Assembly: GCA_934234035.1 (NCBI GenBank)
Contig: CAKQHH010000019.1
Span: forward strand, 1 to 32,432
Length of the DNA stretch: 32,432 nucleotides
Direction: 5' to 3'
DNA from: an uncultured Clostridia bacterium
GTDB taxonomy: Bacteria > Bacillota > Clostridia > Peptostreptococcales > Anaerovoracaceae
The stretch's first letter is position 1. Every line of letters starts with the position of its first letter. Below the pieces are notes generated by a model. The model was not told the DNA's origin. It saw nothing but the letters and a program-made list of their open reading frames with translations, and did not search any database. Positions 15,282-23,961 of this stretch are shown here, one piece after another. A program made the position numbers and the translations under genes.

Positions 15282-17126
15282 TCATCCTCTCGTCCATTTC
15301 CGGCGATTCGGTACGGCTTTGGATTCGGTGATTTTCATAGCCACCTGTTTCGTATTTCCGCTGGAAATGCCGGCACCCGTATTGGGATGCTTCACCGAAT
15401 AAATCTGATCGAAGGAGAACAGGCTGATCAGCATGATGGCCGCCAGCAGAAGAGCCTTTCGGTTCACCTTCTTCAGAAGGTTGTCCAGCAGCGGCGCAAT
15501 GAGATAGACGATAGCCAGTCCTCCCAGGCCGAATACCAGAAGTCCTTCCGCGCAGATTCTTCCGTCTATATTCATGAAATATCCGCTGTAGTCCCACCAT
15601 TTCTGGCCGTATTTCGTCTCCAGGACCCAGGCCGTGCCGTATTCCACGATACCGCAGACCACCACCGTTAAGGTGAACTGCAGCACCGGTTTCTCCCGAA
15701 AACGTTTCAGCAGAATCAGCACCAGAAGGCTTCCCACGCCGTAGATCGGAAGCCACGGCCCGTGCAGTACGCCGCGGTTGACGAAAACCCCGTCTTCCAC
15801 CAGATGAATGCTGACCTCCCAGCACCAGCCCACAAAAGACATCATGAAGAAGATCATGATCAAACTCAGCAGGGAATAGCTCCGAGTCGGCAGCATGGTG
15901 AACCGAGGCGTAAATTGGAAATTGCCGAAGAACGGTCCCAGTCTGCCGGGATACACCACCCCGTCCAGAAGCGCCTGACCGTATCCCAGCTGGTACTGCA
16001 TCGCCTTATTCCGTTCGTACTCCTCCAGCTTTCGGGACGGAAGGAGTTCAACGCCGAACCACTTTGCAATGAATCCGCTCACCCCCGCGGGCTCCGGAAC
16101 GGCGTTCTTCTCATTTTCTTCAATCCGGCTCACCAGATAGGGATACTTCTCTCGCAGTATCTCCTTCGGTGCCGGACAGTAGAGGTATTCGTCCATCAGG
16201 TTTTCGGTACCGGAAACACAGGCTTCCTTGGAAACCTCCCGGATTTTTGCGTAATACTCTCCGTAGAATGCCGCTTTATACGGGTTGGAGAAGAAGATAC
16301 CGGACAAGCCGATGGTGAAAATGTCCAGAGCATCCCAGCCCAGGAAGCTCATGTCCGCCTTGAACAGTTCCCACTTGTGACCCTGCATCATTTTTCGAGA
16401 GAGGGTGATGACCTCATTGGCTTTCATGGTGGGATTTTCCGCCAGAATGTACGGCACCAGCGCATAGGAATACCGCTTAATCACTCCGCCCACGACGGTC
16501 AACGTCCACAGAAAACGGTACAACGACTGCACGAACATAGTCCAGGCGATTTTCGGCCAGGAACGGGTCTCCAGCGGATAGAATAAACGCTGAATCGTGA
16601 CCTTTTCATATACCCGGCCCTCCAACACCATACGCCGCATTACCACGCGATAGGTTTCCTTGATGAACAGCCAGATGAACAGGTACACTGCCACGCTTCC
16701 CAGAATCATCAGGGAAATGGAAACGGTTCGGGACCCGGAAAGGCTGAGCAGCGCCTCTGCCATGGCGAATCGAAAACCGCCGGCGGAATAGGAATTGGCA
16801 ATGCCGGAAAAAACACCGTTGGAACGGCCCAGGTACCGGCTGTGATCGTTCTTTACGAGATCTTCTTTCTGTTCCCGGATTTCCTTCCGGACCTGATCTC
16901 CCTCTCCGTTGGCAATTCGGTCCACCGTTTCTTTGAAATCCGAATTCACCACAATCGTTTCGTACAGCTGCCCGATGGAAGTGTATTCAATATTGTCCAT
17001 ATGGTAGCGAATGGTGGAAATACCGTATTCCACCCCGCAAAAGCTGGCGAAGAGACAGATGACCAACACCATAAGATAGTGCTTCTTCAGATTTTCCTTC
17101 GCCCGTCGTTTTAATTCCTTACGCAT
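15282..17126 (-). CDS. DUF975 - putative ABC transporter permease (CmpB) fusion membrane protein
   Basis: This 614-residue multi-pass membrane protein joins two families usually seen alone. Residues 1-300 match DUF975: KRRAKENLKKHYL start, first helix about 17-33, helices near 135-157 and 195-215, and the closing NPYKAAFYGEYYAKIRE at 281-297. Residues about 415-575 match the CmpB-like family (PF06541): FVGWCWEVSIHLVEDG, NRGVLHGPWLPIYGVG, EYGTAWVLE and WWDYSGYFMNIDGRIC. The two parts are joined by a charged segment (300-375) and a short soluble stretch. GGGAG lies four bases before the start. It lies 18 bases after the metallophosphoesterase gene. The CmpB name is historical and transport has not been shown; the function is unknown. 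Confidence 0.85.
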   Translation of the reverse strand: MRKELKRRAKENLKKHYLMVLVICLFASFCGVEYGISTIRYHMDNIEYTSIGQLYETIVVNSDFKETVDRIANGEGDQVRKEIREQKEDLVKNDHSRYLGRSNGVFSGIANSYSAGGFRFAMAEALLSLSGSRTVSISLMILGSVAVYLFIWLFIKETYRVVMRRMVLEGRVYEKVTIQRLFYPLETRSWPKIAWTMFVQSLYRFLWTLTVVGGVIKRYSYALVPYILAENPTMKANEVITLSRKMMQGHKWELFKADMSFLGWDALDIFTIGLSGIFFSNPYKAAFYGEYYAKIREVSKEACVSGTENLMDEYLYCPAPKEILREKYPYLVSRIEENEKNAVPEPAGVSGFIAKWFGVELLPSRKLEEYERNKAMQYQLGYGQALLDGVVYPGRLGPFFGNFQFTPRFTMLPTRSYSLLSLIMIFFMMSFVGWCWEVSIHLVEDGVFVNRGVLHGPWLPIYGVGSLLVLILLKRFREKPVLQFTLTVVVCGIVEYGTAWVLETKYGQKWWDYSGYFMNIDGRICAEGLLVFGLGGLAIVYLIAPLLDNLLKKVNRKALLLAAIMLISLFSFDQIYSVKHPNTGAGISSGNTKQVAMKITESKAVPNRRKWTRG

Positions 17127-17144
17127 AGAACTCCCTATTTATCT

Positions 17145-18317
17145 TCAACCTGCAAACCGTACGTTCAGCACCATCACTTCGCTGTTGCTCAGAAGCCGAA
17201 GCGGCGGTCCGTAGACCCCCACGCCGGAGGTCACCGCCCCGGTGGCCGTGCCCAGCTTCTCCACGCCCCAGTAATTCTCCCATACAAAGGACCGCATGAT
17301 GGTCAGCGGGAAGAACTGCCCCGCATGGGTATGACCCGCCATCAGCAAATCCACCCCAGCATCCTTGTAATCCTTCAAGTGCTCCGGTTCGTGATTCAGC
17401 ACCAGCACGGGCTTATTTCTGTCCACCGTCTGCATCAATTTACAAAGGGACTCCCGCCGGTTGTTTCGGTATCCGGTCTTCTCCCCGTCCAGCCGGCCCA
17501 CCAGCTCTATTTTTCCATCCACCGAAATCACCTGATCCCGGAGCATGGTGATTCCCGCCTTCTCCATCATTTGGTCGATGCGCGGGTCCCGCGTTGGATT
17601 GGCATCGGTCTGAGTGGTAAAACCGCCCACCAGCTTCTCCGACACATCGTGATTACCGTACACGCCGTACGTTCCGTAGCGGCTTCGGATTCCTTTCAGA
17701 ACCTTCGCCACTTCCTCCGGCTTGTGAATGGCTTCATATTCGTTATCGTAAATATCCCCGGCCACCACCACCAGGTCCGGGTTCTGGGCGTTAATCTTTT
17801 TTACCATCCGCTTCATGTCCCGAACGCCGATGGAATACCCCAGGTGCCAGTCCGACACCAGCACGATTTTCATCTCCTTCATGCCTTCCACCGACTTGTG
17901 GATGGTCACGTTCTGCGTGTTCACCGTCACGTGTCTGGCGTGAATGCCGCCATAGAATGTCAATCCCGCAGCCAACAGAAGAATGACTCCGAAGGTTGCC
18001 GTGTGCCACGTAAAAGCAGGTTTCTTCCACACACGCTTCCGAAGAATCAGCGCGATATCCAGCAGGGCAAAGAAGAACACCAAGTAAATCCAGAAGCCCA
18101 GACAATAATTGGAAAATTCAATTACATGGCGGCGAAATCCGCCGGCCGGAAGAAAACGCCCCACCAAAATCGTCAGGCAGCACACGCCTACCAGCGTGCA
18201 CATCCCCACCAGGTAGCGCCGCTTCTTTCCGGTGATGAACTCCAGCCCTTTGTGAAAATGCGCCATCGTATATATCAGCAGTATGATGTATACCGCCAGC
18301 ATAAACCATTTGAACAT
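17145..18317 (-). CDS. Membrane-anchored metallophosphoesterase (YkuE-like)
   Basis: This 390-residue protein has four predicted membrane helices (about 3-19, 36-54, 71-92, 105-123) followed by a calcineurin-like phosphoesterase domain. All metal-site motifs are present in order: SDWHLG (155-160), GDIYDN (187-192), YGNHD (220-224), NHEPEH and AGHTHAGQ. Such enzymes hydrolyse phosphomonoesters or diesters with two metal ions; YkuE-type members are thought to act on lipid-linked phosphates. The catalytic domain follows the last helix and is probably extracytoplasmic. The start has only a weak AGAG site, with GAGGAAGGG further upstream. It lies 36 bases after trmO and 18 before the DUF975-CmpB gene, so these are probably one transcript. 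The substrate is not known. Confidence 0.9.
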   Translation of the reverse strand: MFKWFMLAVYIILLIYTMAHFHKGLEFITGKKRRYLVGMCTLVGVCCLTILVGRFLPAGGFRRHVIEFSNYCLGFWIYLVFFFALLDIALILRKRVWKKPAFTWHTATFGVILLLAAGLTFYGGIHARHVTVNTQNVTIHKSVEGMKEMKIVLVSDWHLGYSIGVRDMKRMVKKINAQNPDLVVVAGDIYDNEYEAIHKPEEVAKVLKGIRSRYGTYGVYGNHDVSEKLVGGFTTQTDANPTRDPRIDQMMEKAGITMLRDQVISVDGKIELVGRLDGEKTGYRNNRRESLCKLMQTVDRNKPVLVLNHEPEHLKDYKDAGVDLLMAGHTHAGQFFPLTIMRSFVWENYWGVEKLGTATGAVTSGVGVYGPPLRLLSNSEVMVLNVRFAG

Positions 18318-18353
18318 AAATCTCTGTCTTTTCCCTTCCTCATTTACTGTGTT

Positions 18354-19100
18354 CTACTTAATATGCTGCTCTTCCGAGCAAACCACATCCACCACCTGCA
18401 GCACGTCCCCCCGAACCTGAAACCGCACGTCGTAGGAAGCGAACTTCATTCCGTACACGTACCCCGGTTTCTTTTCGTACGCCGCCCGAGGATCCTGTTC
18501 CAGCACCCCGATTAAAGACTGCCGCTTCTCTTCACTCACCTTCCGAAGAAGCTCCTTCGGAAATACCACTTCCAGGAATTTCATCTCCGGCCGGGCGAAC
18601 CCGGACCTCGCCTCCGGATGCGCATCGGAATAGGCCGCGTAGGGCTTGATATCGTAGATGGGCGTGCCGTCCAACAGGTCTGCTCCGCCTACAATCAGCA
18701 GTGGATTCTCCGGGTTCTCCGCATCCACCCGAAGGAGTTTTACCGCGGACATGCCAAGACCGTTGGGCCGGAACGGCGAGCGGGTGGCGAACACCCCTTT
18801 CTTCTCCTTTCCGCCCAGCCTTGGCGGCCGCACCAGCTTCGACCATTTCGGTTCCGGTCCCCCTTCCCGGGAATAATCCCAGTTCTCCGAAAACCCGAAA
18901 ATCAGCCAAAGGTATTCAAAATCTTCCATTCCACGAAGCACATCCGGCGTCCGAAATTCCGGCTCGAACTCCACGATGCCCGTCAAGCCCGGCACCAATC
19001 CCGGCTGCCGGGGAATTCCGAATTTCTCTTTGAAATCCGTATGAATATACGCCACCGGCTGAATGGAAAGCCGGTCTCTCTCATTACCGGAACAGCACAT
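18354..19100 (-). CDS. trmO: tRNA (N6-threonylcarbamoyladenosine-37) N6-methyltransferase TrmO
   Basis: TrmO (TsaA/YaeB) uses S-adenosylmethionine to methylate t6A37 to m6t6A37 in threonine tRNAs. The 248-residue protein has the TrmO core: PVAYIHTDFKEKFGIPRQPGL (N-terminal strand), FATRSPFRPNGLGMS (the SAM-binding loop) and GADLLDGTPIYDIKPY. The C-terminal third carries the longer-form extension ending near GMKFASYDVRFQV. The ATG at 19100 has GAAGG six bases upstream and overlaps the end of the aldehyde dehydrogenase gene by 17 bases. The frame is open 25 codons further upstream, but those codons only shadow the dehydrogenase. Confidence 0.92.
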   Translation of the reverse strand: MCCSGNERDRLSIQPVAYIHTDFKEKFGIPRQPGLVPGLTGIVEFEPEFRTPDVLRGMEDFEYLWLIFGFSENWDYSREGGPEPKWSKLVRPPRLGGKEKKGVFATRSPFRPNGLGMSAVKLLRVDAENPENPLLIVGGADLLDGTPIYDIKPYAAYSDAHPEARSGFARPEMKFLEVVFPKELLRKVSEEKRQSLIGVLEQDPRAAYEKKPGYVYGMKFASYDVRFQVRGDVLQVVDVVCSEEQHIK

Positions 19101-20463
19101 GGAGCACCTTCTCGTACATCTTCTTGTACGGCTGATACCGCATCGGCAGATCCGGCCGCATCTTCTTATCCACAATTCCCTTGTAGTGGGAGAAAGTATC
19201 GAATCCCCACTTGCCGTGGTAATTTCCGATTCCGCTGTCGCCCACGCCGCCGAAACCCAGCTTGTTGGACGCGATGTGAATGATGGTATCGTTCACACAG
19301 CCGCCGCCGAATCGGCACCGGAACAGGAAGTACTCCGCCACTTTCTTTTTGCCGGTAAAAACATACAGCGCCAGGGGATGAGGCAGCCGATTCAGCGTCT
19401 GCACCGCTTCCTCCGTGCTGTGGTAGGTGAGAATCGGAAGAATCGGTCCGAAAATCTCTTCCCCCATCACCGGATCGGTCCATTCCACCGAATCCAGAAT
19501 AGTCGGTTCAATCTGCAGGGTGTCCGGATCGGAACCGCCGCCCAGAATTACTTTCTCCGGATCAATCAGCCCGTTCAGGCGCCGGAAGTGCTTCTCATTG
19601 ATGATTTTTCCGTAGTCCGGATTCAGCAGTGCATTCGGCGAATACTGCCGGATGGTCTCCGCCTTCAGCGCCTCCGCCAGTTCCTCTCGAACGTCCTCAT
19701 GGCAATAGATGTAATCCGGTGCGATGCAGGTCTGACCGCAATTCAAGAATTTCCCGAATACGATTCGGCGCGCCGCCAGCTTAATGTTGGCCGTCTTGTC
19801 CACGATGCACGGGCTCTTCCCGCCCAGCTCCAGAGCAAATGGGGTCAGGTGCTCTGCCGACTTCTGCATCACCAGCTGTCCCACGCTCTTGCTTCCGGTA
19901 AAAAAGATAAAATCAAATTTTTCATCCAGAAGGTACTGATTCTCCTTCCGTCCGCCGGTCACCACCGCCACGTACTCTTCCGGAAAGCATACTTTTATAA
20001 TCTTCTGAATCACGGATCCGGTCTCCGGGGAGTAAGCGCTCGGCTTCACCATCGCCGTATTGCCCGCCGCAATCGCATCAATCAGCGGTTCCATGGTAAG
20101 GAGGAACGGATAGTTCCACGGGCTCATGATCAGCACCGTTCCCAGTGGGGACGGCTTCACAAAGCTTCGGGAACGAAACTGTGCCAGCGGCGTCCGCACG
20201 TTCTTCTCCTTGGCAAAGTGCCGCACATTCCGAATCATGTAGGAAATCTCGTCGTACACCATGCCAATTTCACACATAAAGCTCTCGTGGGAGCCCTTTC
20301 CCAAATCTGCCTTTAACGCCCGGCAGATGGCATCTTCGTACCGACGAATCCCCGCCCGAAGGGTTTTCAGCGCGGAAATTCGATGTCTCACATCCAGCGT
20401 GGTGCCGGTAAGAAAATATTGATTCTGCAGATCTCGAATTCGAATTATTTCTGAGCGATCCAT
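19084..20463 (-). CDS. NAD(P)-dependent aldehyde dehydrogenase (ALDH3-like)
   Basis: This 459-residue enzyme oxidises aldehydes to carboxylic acids; length and pattern fit the ALDH3/AlkH group. Visible features are the cofactor-domain PLGTVLIMSPWNYPF, the FTGSKSVGQ loop, the general-base glutamate in LELGGKSP, the nucleophilic cysteine in NCGQTCIAPDY, and EEIFGPILP. The C-terminal tail YKKMYEKVLHVLF is amphipathic and basic, a possible membrane-association tail as in class 3 enzymes. The open frame runs 50 codons further upstream into the mnmA promoter region; the ATG at 20463 has GAGG six bases upstream and fits the family start. It heads the minus-strand run that includes trmO. The aldehyde substrate is unknown. 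Confidence 0.92.
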   Translation of the reverse strand: MDRSEIIRIRDLQNQYFLTGTTLDVRHRISALKTLRAGIRRYEDAICRALKADLGKGSHESFMCEIGMVYDEISYMIRNVRHFAKEKNVRTPLAQFRSRSFVKPSPLGTVLIMSPWNYPFLLTMEPLIDAIAAGNTAMVKPSAYSPETGSVIQKIIKVCFPEEYVAVVTGGRKENQYLLDEKFDFIFFTGSKSVGQLVMQKSAEHLTPFALELGGKSPCIVDKTANIKLAARRIVFGKFLNCGQTCIAPDYIYCHEDVREELAEALKAETIRQYSPNALLNPDYGKIINEKHFRRLNGLIDPEKVILGGGSDPDTLQIEPTILDSVEWTDPVMGEEIFGPILPILTYHSTEEAVQTLNRLPHPLALYVFTGKKKVAEYFLFRCRFGGGCVNDTIIHIASNKLGFGGVGDSGIGNYHGKWGFDTFSHYKGIVDKKMRPDLPMRYQPYKKMYEKVLHVLFR

Positions 20464-20519
20464 AGCTTCCCTCTTTCCCTGCATCTCGGAACGATTTTCT
20501 CTTCCGGTTGCAAAATGCC

Positions 20520-20532
20520 TACCAAAGTGGTA
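20520..20532. promoter_or_regulatory. Operator-like dyad TACCA-AAG-TGGTA between divergent genes
   Basis: A perfect 5-bp inverted repeat with a 3-base centre lies in the mnmA/aldehyde dehydrogenase intergenic region, on the dehydrogenase side of the divergent promoters. It could bind a repressor of the dehydrogenase run. It is short, so chance is not excluded. Confidence 0.35.
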
Positions 20533-20555
20533 TCTTATAAAAAATAATATATAAA

Positions 20556-20583
20556 TTATTGTACCATGAATCTGTGATATAAT
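20556..20583 (+). promoter_or_regulatory. Promoter for mnmA within a divergent intergenic region
   Basis: A perfect TATAAT (20578-20583) has TTATTG 16 bases upstream. On the opposite strand TACAAT (20558-20563) with TTCATT 17 bases away could serve the aldehyde dehydrogenase run, so the two promoters would overlap. The -10 of mnmA is 30 bases from its ATG. Confidence 0.5.
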
Positions 20584-20612
20584 GAACGAAAAGTAACAAA
20601 CGGAGGAATTCA

Positions 20613-21686
20613 ATGTCTGAAAAAGTTCTCGTGGCCATGAGCGGCGGTGTGGACAGCAGCGTTGCGGCGTACCTGATTCGGGAAGCCGGATACGAAGCCA
20701 CCGGCGTCACCATGCGCCTTTATGATAATGAAACCATCGGTATCAGCAGTGCCAAGACCTGCTGCAGCCTGGACAGCATTAACGATGCGGTCAGCGTAGC
20801 CAATCGGCTGGGCATCTATTTTCTGGTGTACGATTTCCGAAAGGAATTCAAGAAGGAAGTCATCCAGCGCTTCATCGACTCCTACGAACAGGGGATTACC
20901 CCGAATCCGTGCGTGGAATGCAACCGTTACCTCAAATTCGACCACCTGTACACCGCCGGAAAAGAAATCGACCAGGACTACATCGCCACCGGCCACTATG
21001 CCATCATCGAACAGGACCGGGGAACCGGGCGATATCTCCTGAAGAAATCCGCCGACCTGAGCAAGGATCAGAGCTACGTGCTCTACTCCCTGACTCAGGA
21101 TCAGCTCTCCCGCACCCTGTTTCCGCTGGGGGGCCTCCACAAAACGGAAACCCGCCGAATTGCCGAAGAGCAAGGCTTCATCAACGCCGAAAAACGGGAC
21201 AGCCAGGATATCTGCTTTATCCCGGATGGGGATTACGCCGGCTTCATCGAGAAGTACACCGGCCAAACCTATCCTTCCGGTTATTTTACCGACCGGGAAG
21301 GAAATATTCTGGGCGAGCACCGGGGCATCATCCACTACACCATCGGACAGCGAAAGGGCCTCGGCCTCGCTCTGAAGAAACCGATGTACGTGCAGGAGCT
21401 GGACATGGAGCGCAACCGGGTCATTCTGGGAGACAACGCGGATCTCTTTACCCGAGAATTCGACGCCAAGGACTTCAACTGGATTGCCACGGATACCCCG
21501 GCCTCCGACATTCGGGCCAAAGCCCGGATTCGCTACAAGCACAAAGAAGCGGATGCCACCATCGTCCCGACGGGACCGGATACCGTCCATGTGATTTTCG
21601 ACGAACCCCAGCGGGCCATCACCCGGGGCCAGTCGGTCGTTCTCTACGACGGCGACTACGTCATCGGCGGCGGAACCATCTGCTAG
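20613..21686 (+). CDS. mnmA: tRNA-specific 2-thiouridylase MnmA
   Basis: MnmA activates U34 of Lys, Glu and Gln tRNAs by adenylation and inserts sulphur to give 2-thiouridine. The 357-residue length is typical. The ATP PP-loop SGGVDSS lies at 10-16. The two catalytic cysteines are C103 (NPCVECN) and C201 (SQDICFIPDGDY), both intact. KDQSYVLYSL near 151-160 and IGQRKGLGL are also family signatures. GGAGG precedes the start with seven bases between. It is transcribed alone, divergent from the aldehyde dehydrogenase run, and is followed by a terminator. Confidence 0.97.
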   Translation: MSEKVLVAMSGGVDSSVAAYLIREAGYEATGVTMRLYDNETIGISSAKTCCSLDSINDAVSVANRLGIYFLVYDFRKEFKKEVIQRFIDSYEQGITPNPCVECNRYLKFDHLYTAGKEIDQDYIATGHYAIIEQDRGTGRYLLKKSADLSKDQSYVLYSLTQDQLSRTLFPLGGLHKTETRRIAEEQGFINAEKRDSQDICFIPDGDYAGFIEKYTGQTYPSGYFTDREGNILGEHRGIIHYTIGQRKGLGLALKKPMYVQELDMERNRVILGDNADLFTREFDAKDFNWIATDTPASDIRAKARIRYKHKEADATIVPTGPDTVHVIFDEPQRAITRGQSVVLYDGDYVIGGGTIC

Positions 21687-21712
21687 AATCGATTCTATTT
21701 TTACCAAAAGCC

Positions 21713-21764
21713 AAAAACAGGAGCGGCTTTACCGGAAACGTCCGGCAGTCACTCCTGTTTTTTG
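21713..21764. terminator. Bidirectional terminator between mnmA and the WYL regulator
   Basis: An outer stem AAAAACAGGAG (21713-21723) with CTCCTGTTTTT (21752-21762) encloses an inner CCGG-AAACGT-CCGG hairpin. T-tracts follow on both strands, so it serves the two convergent genes. Confidence 0.85.
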
Positions 21765-21765
21765 A

Positions 21766-22752
21766 TTATCCCTTTAACACTTTCTGTGCCATTTCCATGT
21801 ATTCGTCTCGGACGACGGCCGGCGAAATAATCCGGATTTTTCCGGCGAAACGGAAAATCCAGGAAAAGAAGTTCGGACTGACGGACACCTCCATCGTAGC
21901 GAGGAAGTGTTTTTCATCCGTTACCCGCGTGTGCACGTCCTCGCCGAAATGGTCGATGACGTACTTCATCACCTCGTTCTCGCACTCCAGGGTCACAATT
22001 TGAAGCTCTCCCCGGTACATCTCGAACACCTTCTGACAATAATCCTCCGGATCCCAGCCCATCGGCTTCTTGGCCGCCGGCAGATCGGCGATTTCCACAT
22101 TGGTCATCCGATCCACCCGGAAAGAAGAAATGTTCAAATGCTTGTCCGACCAGCCGATCACATAATAAAAATCATCGTTCCAAAAGAGAGTGTATGGACT
22201 CAGGCGATAGAGTTCCCCATTGCCCCGGAGCACCTTCTCCTTCTCCGCGTTATACTCGAAGTAGTTGAAACGAATCATCTTCTCCTGACTGATGGCATCG
22301 TTGATCCGCTCGATGATGTAGTAAATGCTCTCATTCATGGCCTTTACGCGGCTTCCGAAGATGAGATGCCGCTGCAGCTCGTTCCGCTGATTCTCGCTCA
22401 GGAAGCGGTTCAGCTTCTCAATAAGCTGCTGACTTTTCTTCGGTGTTATAAACCGTGAAGAGGATACCGCATCCACCAAAAGCTTCAGTTCCGGAAGCTC
22501 GAACTCCCGCGAACCCCAGAAGTAGCGATTCGGCTTGCTCTTGATTTCCACGATATCGTAGACGGAGTCCTCCCCCGTCAGGAATTCCATATCCGTCTTC
22601 AAGGTCTTCCGATTGGTTCCAACCCCCTGCTCCTCCAGATAATCCAGCAGATCATAGGTGGATGCGGGATGCTGCTCATCCGTATTCAGATATAGGTACC
22701 GCAGCAGAACGATAATTCGTTTCCGCGTGCTGCAATTCGTTAAGTCACCCAT
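21766..22752 (-). CDS. WYL domain transcriptional regulator
   Basis: This 328-residue protein has an N-terminal winged-helix DNA-binding domain (about 10-75: RKRIIVLLRYLYL, TNRKTLKTDMEFL) and a C-terminal WYL ligand-sensing domain (about 140-225: MIRFNYFEYN, LSPYTLFWNDDFYYVIGW, SSFRVDRM) followed by the WCX extension. WYL proteins sense small ligands or nucleic acids and control metabolism or stress and defence genes. The longest frame starts at 22773, overlapping the C-S lyase stop as TAATG, but a full GGGAGGTG sits between that codon and the ATG at 22752, which I chose. It is translationally coupled to the lyase gene and may control this operon. The ligand is unknown. Confidence 0.9.
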   Translation of the reverse strand: MGDLTNCSTRKRIIVLLRYLYLNTDEQHPASTYDLLDYLEEQGVGTNRKTLKTDMEFLTGEDSVYDIVEIKSKPNRYFWGSREFELPELKLLVDAVSSSRFITPKKSQQLIEKLNRFLSENQRNELQRHLIFGSRVKAMNESIYYIIERINDAISQEKMIRFNYFEYNAEKEKVLRGNGELYRLSPYTLFWNDDFYYVIGWSDKHLNISSFRVDRMTNVEIADLPAAKKPMGWDPEDYCQKVFEMYRGELQIVTLECENEVMKYVIDHFGEDVHTRVTDEKHFLATMEVSVSPNFFSWIFRFAGKIRIISPAVVRDEYMEMAQKVLKG

Positions 22753-22772
22753 CGGCCACACCTCCCGATTCA

Positions 22773-23948
22773 TTAAAGGGTATTAATCCGATCCAGTCTG
22801 GCAACAATCTGGCGGACATTGTCCGGAGAGGTTGCCAGGTTAATACGGATAAAGTTTTCGTACTTGTTCCGGCCGAACCACTCTCCGAAATCCACTGCCA
22901 GGTTGCAGAGATCTCGAATCGTACGTTCTGTATCCCGGTCTGCCAGATAGGCACTTAAGTCCACCCATGCCAGATAAGTTCCTTCCAACGGGGACACCAC
23001 TGCTTCCGGAAGCTTCTGTTTCAACCCTTTCACCAGAATCTGATAGTTTCCGTAAACCAGCTGAATCAACTGCTCCAGCCATTCTTTTCCGCCCCGGAAT
23101 GCCGCCTCGTAAGCCACGTATCCGAAGCTGCTTCCGCTCTGCGTCTTGATTTTCCGTGTCATGGCGTCGTACTTTGCCCGAAGGGCATCGTTCGGAATAA
23201 TCGCCATGGCGTTCTGACAGCTGGCCAGGTTAAACGTCTTGGATGCAGAGGTCAGCGTAATCAGAATGCTGTCGTAATCCCCCGTGGCGGCAGCGGTGAC
23301 CTGCCGCTGTCCCGGCATAATCAAATCGTGATGAATCTCATCCGCAATGACGTAGACCCCGTTCCGTCGGCACACATCCAACAAATTCCGAAGCTCCTCC
23401 TCGCGCCATACCCGGCCCACCGGATTATGTGGTGAGCAGAGGATGAACAGCTTCACGTCCTTCTTCTGCACCGTTGCCTCGAAGCTCTCCAGGTCCATAG
23501 TGTAGTATCCGTTTTCGTCTTTCACCAGCGGAACATCCACCAGCGTGCGGGACGTATCCCGAATAGCATTGGCAAAAGGATAATATACCGGTGACATCAG
23601 TGCGACGCTGTCTTCAATCTCCGTCAGCATCTGAATAATCCAGTAGATCGCCGGAACCACGCCCGGAGAATATCGAATCCACAACGGATTGATTTCATAT
23701 CCATGCCGTTCTTTCATCCATTGGATAAAAGAATCGGTGAAGGATTTCGGGATTGAATAGTACCCGTACACGTTATAGTTCACGTACTCCGTCAGTGCCT
23801 CCCGGACGCATTCCGGTGCCTCGATATCCATATCCGCCACCCACGCCGGGAGCAAATCCGTGCGGCCAAATTTTTCCTCCAAATCGTCCCACTTTACGCT
23901 GTTTGTATTTCTTCTGTCCTTATATTTCAAAAGACTGTATCTTTCCAT
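22773..23948 (-). CDS. MalY/PatB family PLP-dependent C-S lyase (cystathionine beta-lyase-like)
   Basis: This 391-residue class I/II PLP enzyme splits C-S bonds of cystathionine or cysteine conjugates, giving a thiol or H2S, pyruvate and ammonia. Family marks are WVADMDIEAP (36-45), YGYYSIP (61-67), CSPHNPVGRVW (171-181), IADEIHHDL (201-209) and the cofactor lysine K237 in SASKTFNLA. AGGAGG lies five bases before the ATG. It sits 13 bases after a YheO/DauR-like regulator and overlaps the next regulator. Its product 2-aminoacrylate is the kind of reactive intermediate RidA removes. MalY in E. coli also inhibits a regulator, so a regulatory side role is possible. The exact substrate is not resolved. 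Confidence 0.92.
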   Translation of the reverse strand: MERYSLLKYKDRRNTNSVKWDDLEEKFGRTDLLPAWVADMDIEAPECVREALTEYVNYNVYGYYSIPKSFTDSFIQWMKERHGYEINPLWIRYSPGVVPAIYWIIQMLTEIEDSVALMSPVYYPFANAIRDTSRTLVDVPLVKDENGYYTMDLESFEATVQKKDVKLFILCSPHNPVGRVWREEELRNLLDVCRRNGVYVIADEIHHDLIMPGQRQVTAAATGDYDSILITLTSASKTFNLASCQNAMAIIPNDALRAKYDAMTRKIKTQSGSSFGYVAYEAAFRGGKEWLEQLIQLVYGNYQILVKGLKQKLPEAVVSPLEGTYLAWVDLSAYLADRDTERTIRDLCNLAVDFGEWFGRNKYENFIRINLATSPDNVRQIVARLDRINTL

Positions 23949-23961
23949 TCTCTCCTCCTAA

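Noticed and set aside
19063..20316. Plus-strand frame of 417 codons opposite aldehyde dehydrogenase
   Set aside because: It is antisense to a clear dehydrogenase with catalytic Cys and Glu; its protein shows no recognisable pattern.
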